A stretch of 8,391 bases of DNA from Alcanivorax sp. GTDB lineage: Bacteria; Pseudomonadota; Gammaproteobacteria; Pseudomonadales; Alcanivoracaceae. The position numbers and the translations under genes were made by a program. Position 1 is the first letter of the stretch, and every line of letters begins with the position of its first letter. Location of the stretch: contig SLJS01000215.1 in NCBI GenBank assembly GCA_007135015.1, positions 1 through 8,391 of the forward strand, read 5' to 3'. This document shows positions 5,454-8,391 of this stretch, one piece after another. Under the pieces are notes generated by a model that did not search any database, was not told the DNA's origin, and saw nothing but the letters and a program-made list of their open reading frames with translations.

Positions 5454-6484
5454 TGCGCCTCCCCGGCTACAAGCCGTGCATGGAGCAGCCGGCAATCGCC
5501 GGTGACATGGAGCAGATGCAGCCGCCCGTCCCGGGTGTGCCGGGCGGCGGGCAGGGAACCGGCACAGTTGCCGCTTTGACCGGTTTCCAGCGCCGCCGTT
5601 TCCCGTTCGCGCCAGCCGGCGCCTCCATCCCGGCTTTCCTGGACACGCAGGATCTCCCGACCGTCGCGCTGCGTCACCGAAAGCAGCCACCACCAACCCG
5701 CCCCCCGACGGACCGGCGTGAATCCGTCGGAAACCTCATCGGGCAGATCCATTTCCAGAGGCCGCCAGTCGATGCCGCCATTCGCGGTAGCCCGGGACCG
5801 GGCTCCAGGCCCGGTGAGCAGCAGCGCCTCGGCCCGGTTTTCCACCAGCAACCCGGGAGCCGACCGGCCGGCCCGGGAAGGGCCGGCGGGGTGCAGCCCC
5901 CGCACGTCACCGTCCGGGCCCAGTCGCAGCAGCGCCATGCGTCCGGTGCCGGGCGCATGCAGCGGCAGACCGGTGCCGCCGTCGGCCAGGGCCACGGCGG
6001 GGCCGGCATGCCAGTTCACCCCGGGGACCGACGCCAGCGGCAGCGGCCGCTCCCGGCCGTCACGCAGGAGATGCCACTGCTGCCCCACCCCCGTCCGCCG
6101 GCGCAGGAGAATGGCGGGCTCTTCCCACCCGCTGACCATCACCGCCTGCAACAGCCCACGCCGCCCGGCATTCACCTCCGACAGTGTTTCAGTGGTCCAG
6201 GACGCCTCGCCATCGCCGGTGCGCGCCAGGCGCAGGGAAGGCCCCTCCCGCCAGAACGCCACCAGCCGGTTGCCACGGGCCATCAGCTGGGCATCCGCCA
6301 GCTCCGGCGATGCGGCCAATTCCGTTATCGACCAGGCCGGAGTGGCCACCTCCATGCCCCCCGGCGAGGGCTGAAAGCCCTCCGGGGCGTCCCACAGATG
6401 CTCCGGCAGGCCGGCATAGTAGCCCGCCACCAGCAATGCGCCCACGGCCAGATGCGCGCCCCGCCGCCAAAGGTTTCCGCTCAT
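5450..6484 (-). CDS. Sialidase/BNR-repeat-like beta-propeller protein, membrane anchored (COG4692-like)
   Basis: A 344-residue protein with one N-terminal hydrophobic segment (about 8-25) after a WRR positive patch, probably an uncleaved anchor, so the rest should lie in the periplasm. Asp-box-like motifs of BNR/sialidase propellers are seen: SRDGGAGW (284-291) is a good match to S-x-D-x-G-x-x-W; ATANGGIDW (232-240) and RTGDGEASW (88-96) are looser. A C-terminal block, LPAARHTRDGRLHLLHV (311-327) then RLLHARL, resembles the last blade of predicted neuraminidases of the COG4692 type. Actual sialidase activity is doubtful: no arginine triad can be assigned by eye, and many relatives are uncharacterised. 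Two cysteines (307 and 331) could form a disulfide. The ATG at 6484 is preferred over the GTG at 6490 because GGGG lies 8 bases before the ATG but only 2 bases past the ideal for the GTG. It overlaps the next gene by 4 bp. Confidence 0.78.
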   Translation of the reverse strand: MSGNLWRRGAHLAVGALLVAGYYAGLPEHLWDAPEGFQPSPGGMEVATPAWSITELAASPELADAQLMARGNRLVAFWREGPSLRLARTGDGEASWTTETLSEVNAGRRGLLQAVMVSGWEEPAILLRRRTGVGQQWHLLRDGRERPLPLASVPGVNWHAGPAVALADGGTGLPLHAPGTGRMALLRLGPDGDVRGLHPAGPSRAGRSAPGLLVENRAEALLLTGPGARSRATANGGIDWRPLEMDLPDEVSDGFTPVRRGAGWWWLLSVTQRDGREILRVQESRDGGAGWRERETAALETGQSGNCAGSLPAARHTRDGRLHLLHVTGDCRLLHARLVAGEAQ

Positions 6485-6565
6485 GACCACAACCCCGTCA
6501 GTACCCGACCGGCGCCGAAACCGGACAGATCGTAAAATCCGTAAACAAATCAGTCCTTTGTGTGG

Positions 6566-6594
6566 ATTATTTTGTAAAAAGTGACTTGTGTCAC
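6566..6594 (-). promoter_or_regulatory. Candidate sigma70 promoter for the BNR-protein/membrane-protein operon
   Basis: On the minus strand, GTGACA (6589-6594) is followed after exactly 17 bp by AATAAT (6566-6571), 5/6 matches at both elements. The surrounding DNA is clearly more A/T-rich than the coding regions. Transcription would start near 6559, leaving a leader of about 75 nt. Its -35 element lies inside the CRP-like palindrome. Confidence 0.5.
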
Positions 6595-6595
6595 A
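6580..6595. promoter_or_regulatory. CRP/Vfr-like operator palindrome
   Basis: AGTGA-CTTGTG-TCACA matches the CRP consensus TGTGA-N6-TCACA at 9 of 10 positions. It sits between two divergent transcription units and covers or touches both predicted -35 elements. By position, binding would be expected to block both promoters rather than activate them from the usual -41.5 or -61.5 sites. The binding protein is inferred from the site alone; another CRP/FNR-family regulator is possible. Confidence 0.5.
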
Positions 6596-6614
6596 TCTCT
6601 GCCGCTGCTAGGTT
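6586..6614 (+). promoter_or_regulatory. Candidate extended -10 promoter for the PAS-GGDEF-EAL gene
   Basis: TTGTGT (6586-6591) is followed after 17 bp by TAGGTT (6609-6614), preceded by TG at 6606-6607, giving an extended -10 element. The hexamers alone are modest matches (the -10 is 3/6). Transcription would start near 6621, about 68 nt before the GTG start codon. The -35 overlaps the CRP-like palindrome. Confidence 0.35.
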
Positions 6615-6644
6615 TGATCTATTCATGGGCTCCCGGCCACATTA

Positions 6645-6666
6645 CCGATTAACAGGCCGATAACAG
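6645..6666 (+). repeat. Short direct repeat in the leader of the PAS-GGDEF-EAL gene
   Basis: CCGATTAACAG (6645-6655) and CCGATAACAG (6657-6666) are near-identical and separated by one base, so the period is 12 bp, a little over one helical turn. They lie downstream of the predicted transcription start and just ahead of the ribosome binding site, where a repressor pair or an RNA-binding protein could act. This may be chance. Confidence 0.35.
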
Positions 6667-6676
6667 AACAAGAAAC

Positions 6677-6682
6677 AGGTGG
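6677..6682 (+). promoter_or_regulatory. Ribosome binding site that selects a GTG start
   Basis: AGGTGG ends 6 bases before the GTG at 6689. An in-frame TAA at 6650 excludes a start further upstream, and no in-frame ATG lies between the two, so this site fixes the GTG as the start. Confidence 0.7.
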
Positions 6683-6688
6683 CTCCCC

Positions 6689-8391
6689 GTGCACAACGAA
6701 ACCAGGGCGGAACGCCCGGAGAACCTCACCCCACGAGACCCCGAAAAACTGGCCCGCCGACTGGCGGATCAGGAGGGTCTCAGTCAGCTGTTGCAGGACA
6801 CCGCCGATATTCTGGTGCTGACCCAGGACGAGGAAGGCCGGGTGCTGTCCATCAACCGCTATGGCCGCTGGCTGTGCAATGTAACAGAGCGGGAGATGCT
6901 GCGCCGCCCTTTCCGGGAGCTGCTTGCGGAAACGCCCTCGGAGCTGCAACGCAGTTTCGGGGAGATACTGCGCGGTGAGCGCCACAGCTACCGGCATGAA
7001 ACCCCCCTTCGCCAGTCCGACGGCAGTTCCCTGCTGTTTTCCTGGTGGCATACCGCCTGGCAGATCAATGGCGGGCGCAAGCAGCGCATCGTCAGCATCG
7101 GACTGGATATCTCCGATCAGCGAATCGCCGAGGAACACATCGGCTGGCTCTCCGACCACGACCCACTCACCGGGCTGTTCAACCGCCGGCGCTTCATCGA
7201 GGAAGGCCGCCGCTGGCTGGCACAGAGTTCCTCCGGCCAGGGCTTCACCCTGATGCTGCTGGATCTGGACCAGTTCCGTGACGTGAATGACCTCAACGGC
7301 CACCACCAGGGCGACCGGCTGCTCCAGCAGGTGGCCCACGCCCTGCGCCAGCAACTGCGTGATTCGGACGTGATCGCGCGGCTGGGCGGAGACGAGTTCG
7401 GCATCCTTCTGGGCAGCACCAACACCAGGGCGGTGGAACAGGCCGCCCGGCGCTGCTGCGACGCACTGCGTGGCATGGAAATTCGCCAGGACGAGGGTAC
7501 ACATCTTCCGGTGACCACCAGTATCGGTATCACCCTGGCGCCCCGGGATGGCGAAACCATCGAGGAGTTGCTCAGCAACGCGGATATCGCCATGTACGAG
7601 GCCAAGGCCAGCGGCCGCAATGCCTGGTACATCTTCGACGGGGAGAAACCCTACCGCGAACGCATTCATGAGCGCGCCTACTGGGAGAAGCAGTTGCAGC
7701 GGGCACTGGAGGCCGACACCCTGGAGATGCACTTCCAGCCGATCATGGAGATCGCCAGCGGAGAGAACACCCACTATGAAGCGCTGCTGCGCGCCCGCGA
7801 CGAAGACGGCAAGATCCTTCCGCCGCCCAGCCTGATCGACTGCGCCGAGCGCAATGGCATGATCCACGCGCTGGATGAACAGGTGATCCGGCAGGTCTTC
7901 AGCCATGTCTCGCAACTGCAGGACGACAAACTCTGCCTGGCCATCAACCTTTCGGGGCTGTCGCTGCAGAACCCGCGTCTGGTGGACCACATCCGCGACT
8001 GCCTGCTTACCTACCGGGTCGCGCCGGAGCGCATCATCTTCGAAATCACCGAGACCGCCGCCCTGGCGGATATCGGCAACGCCATCGATACCATGAAGGC
8101 TCTGCGCAGGATCGGCTGTCGCTTTGCCCTGGACGATTTCGGCGTGGGTTTCTCCTCACTCTACTATCTGAAGAAGCTGCCCGTGGATTTCGTCAAGATC
8201 GACGGCTCCTTCATCCGCAACTTGCTGGACGAGCCGGAGCACCAGGTGCTGATCAAGGCCCTGGTGGACGTCGCCCACGCCTTTCAGCTGCAGACCGTGG
8301 CGGAATTCGTGGAAAACGAACAGATCCTCGAGGCGCTTCGCGAGCTGGGTGTCGACTACGCCCAGGGCTACCACATCGACCGGCCCCAGCG
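6689..8391 (+). CDS. PAS-GGDEF-EAL cyclic-di-GMP signalling protein (3' end outside window)
   Basis: 567 codons are visible with no stop before the window edge; the EAL domain is almost complete. Residues about 33-150 form a PAS-like sensor domain (ADILVLTQDEEGRVLSINR to SIGLDISDQR). The GGDEF domain starts at DHDPLTGLFNRRRF (156-169). It has an intact GGDEF catalytic motif (233-237) and, five residues before it, RDSD (224-227), the RxxD inhibitory I-site. The EAL domain carries HFQPI, EALLR (364-368), INLSG, FEITE, DDFGVGFSS (482-490), VKIDG, AEFVE and QGY, so the metal- and substrate-binding residues of an active phosphodiesterase all appear present. The protein could therefore make and degrade cyclic-di-GMP, with the balance set by the PAS domain. 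No membrane segment is seen, so it is probably cytoplasmic. The start is the GTG at 6689, preceded by AGGTGG. The next-to-common AEGVE motif reads AEFVE here, a minor change. Confidence 0.95.
   Translation, partial: MHNETRAERPENLTPRDPEKLARRLADQEGLSQLLQDTADILVLTQDEEGRVLSINRYGRWLCNVTEREMLRRPFRELLAETPSELQRSFGEILRGERHSYRHETPLRQSDGSSLLFSWWHTAWQINGGRKQRIVSIGLDISDQRIAEEHIGWLSDHDPLTGLFNRRRFIEEGRRWLAQSSSGQGFTLMLLDLDQFRDVNDLNGHHQGDRLLQQVAHALRQQLRDSDVIARLGGDEFGILLGSTNTRAVEQAARRCCDALRGMEIRQDEGTHLPVTTSIGITLAPRDGETIEELLSNADIAMYEAKASGRNAWYIFDGEKPYRERIHERAYWEKQLQRALEADTLEMHFQPIMEIASGENTHYEALLRARDEDGKILPPPSLIDCAERNGMIHALDEQVIRQVFSHVSQLQDDKLCLAINLSGLSLQNPRLVDHIRDCLLTYRVAPERIIFEITETAALADIGNAIDTMKALRRIGCRFALDDFGVGFSSLYYLKKLPVDFVKIDGSFIRNLLDEPEHQVLIKALVDVAHAFQLQTVAEFVENEQILEALRELGVDYAQGYHIDRPQ

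Noticed and set aside
5454..5696. N-terminal extension of the membrane protein
   Set aside because: The 81 extra residues overlap the beta-propeller gene in another frame and lack hydrophobic character; the coupled ATG at 5453 has a strong ribosome site.
6613..6626. FNR/ANR-type site beginning TTGAT
   Set aside because: Only the left half matches; the right half lacks ATCAA.
6623..7990. Minus-strand frame of 455 codons
   Set aside because: Antisense to the PAS-GGDEF-EAL gene, whose catalytic motifs are unmistakable in the plus frame.

Overview
The window looks like chromosomal DNA from a high-GC gammaproteobacterium. Codons are strongly G/C-ending, and the protein set (COG3146/DUF482 protein, CFA-type methyltransferase, PAS-GGDEF-EAL protein, membrane-anchored cold-shock domain) is typical of such genomes. 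An Ectothiorhodospiraceae/Chromatiales-like origin is only a guess. There is no rRNA, tRNA, transposase, phage gene or CRISPR array. Six complete genes and one gene cut by the right edge account for most of the sequence.

Left block (1-3935), all genes on the minus strand. Reading in the direction of transcription: a COG3146/DUF482 protein with a FemAB-like acyltransferase fold (3935-2814), a cyclopropane-fatty-acyl-phospholipid synthase-like methyltransferase (2706-1405), and a geranylgeranyl-reductase-type FAD flavoprotein (1412-246). The last two overlap by 8 bp (ATGGATGA), and a candidate sigma70 promoter lies just ahead of the methyltransferase. A lipid methyltransferase coupled to a flavoprotein from a C=C-reducing family suggests a membrane-lipid tailoring module. 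Beyond the flavoprotein stop lies a large inverted repeat (101-222), a REP/BIME- or MITE-like element.

Middle block (3936-4847): a 200-bp divergent region, then a plus-strand gene (4136-4738) encoding four membrane segments followed by a complete C-terminal cold-shock domain. A G-rich array of 12 seven-base units (4734-4817) starts on that gene's last codons and fills most of the gap to the next, convergent gene.

Right block (4848-8391): a minus-strand pair, a membrane-anchored sialidase/BNR-type beta-propeller protein (6484-5450) followed by a six-segment membrane protein (5453-4848), joined by an ATGA overlap. Divergent from it, a PAS-GGDEF-EAL cyclic-di-GMP protein starts at a GTG (6689) and runs off the window. 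The intergenic region between them holds a 9/10-match CRP-like palindrome (6580-6595) that overlaps the predicted -35 elements of both divergent promoters, which suggests joint control.

The best candidates for something undescribed are the methyltransferase-flavoprotein lipid pair, the membrane-tethered cold-shock protein, and the shared operator between the beta-propeller/membrane pair and the cyclic-di-GMP gene.
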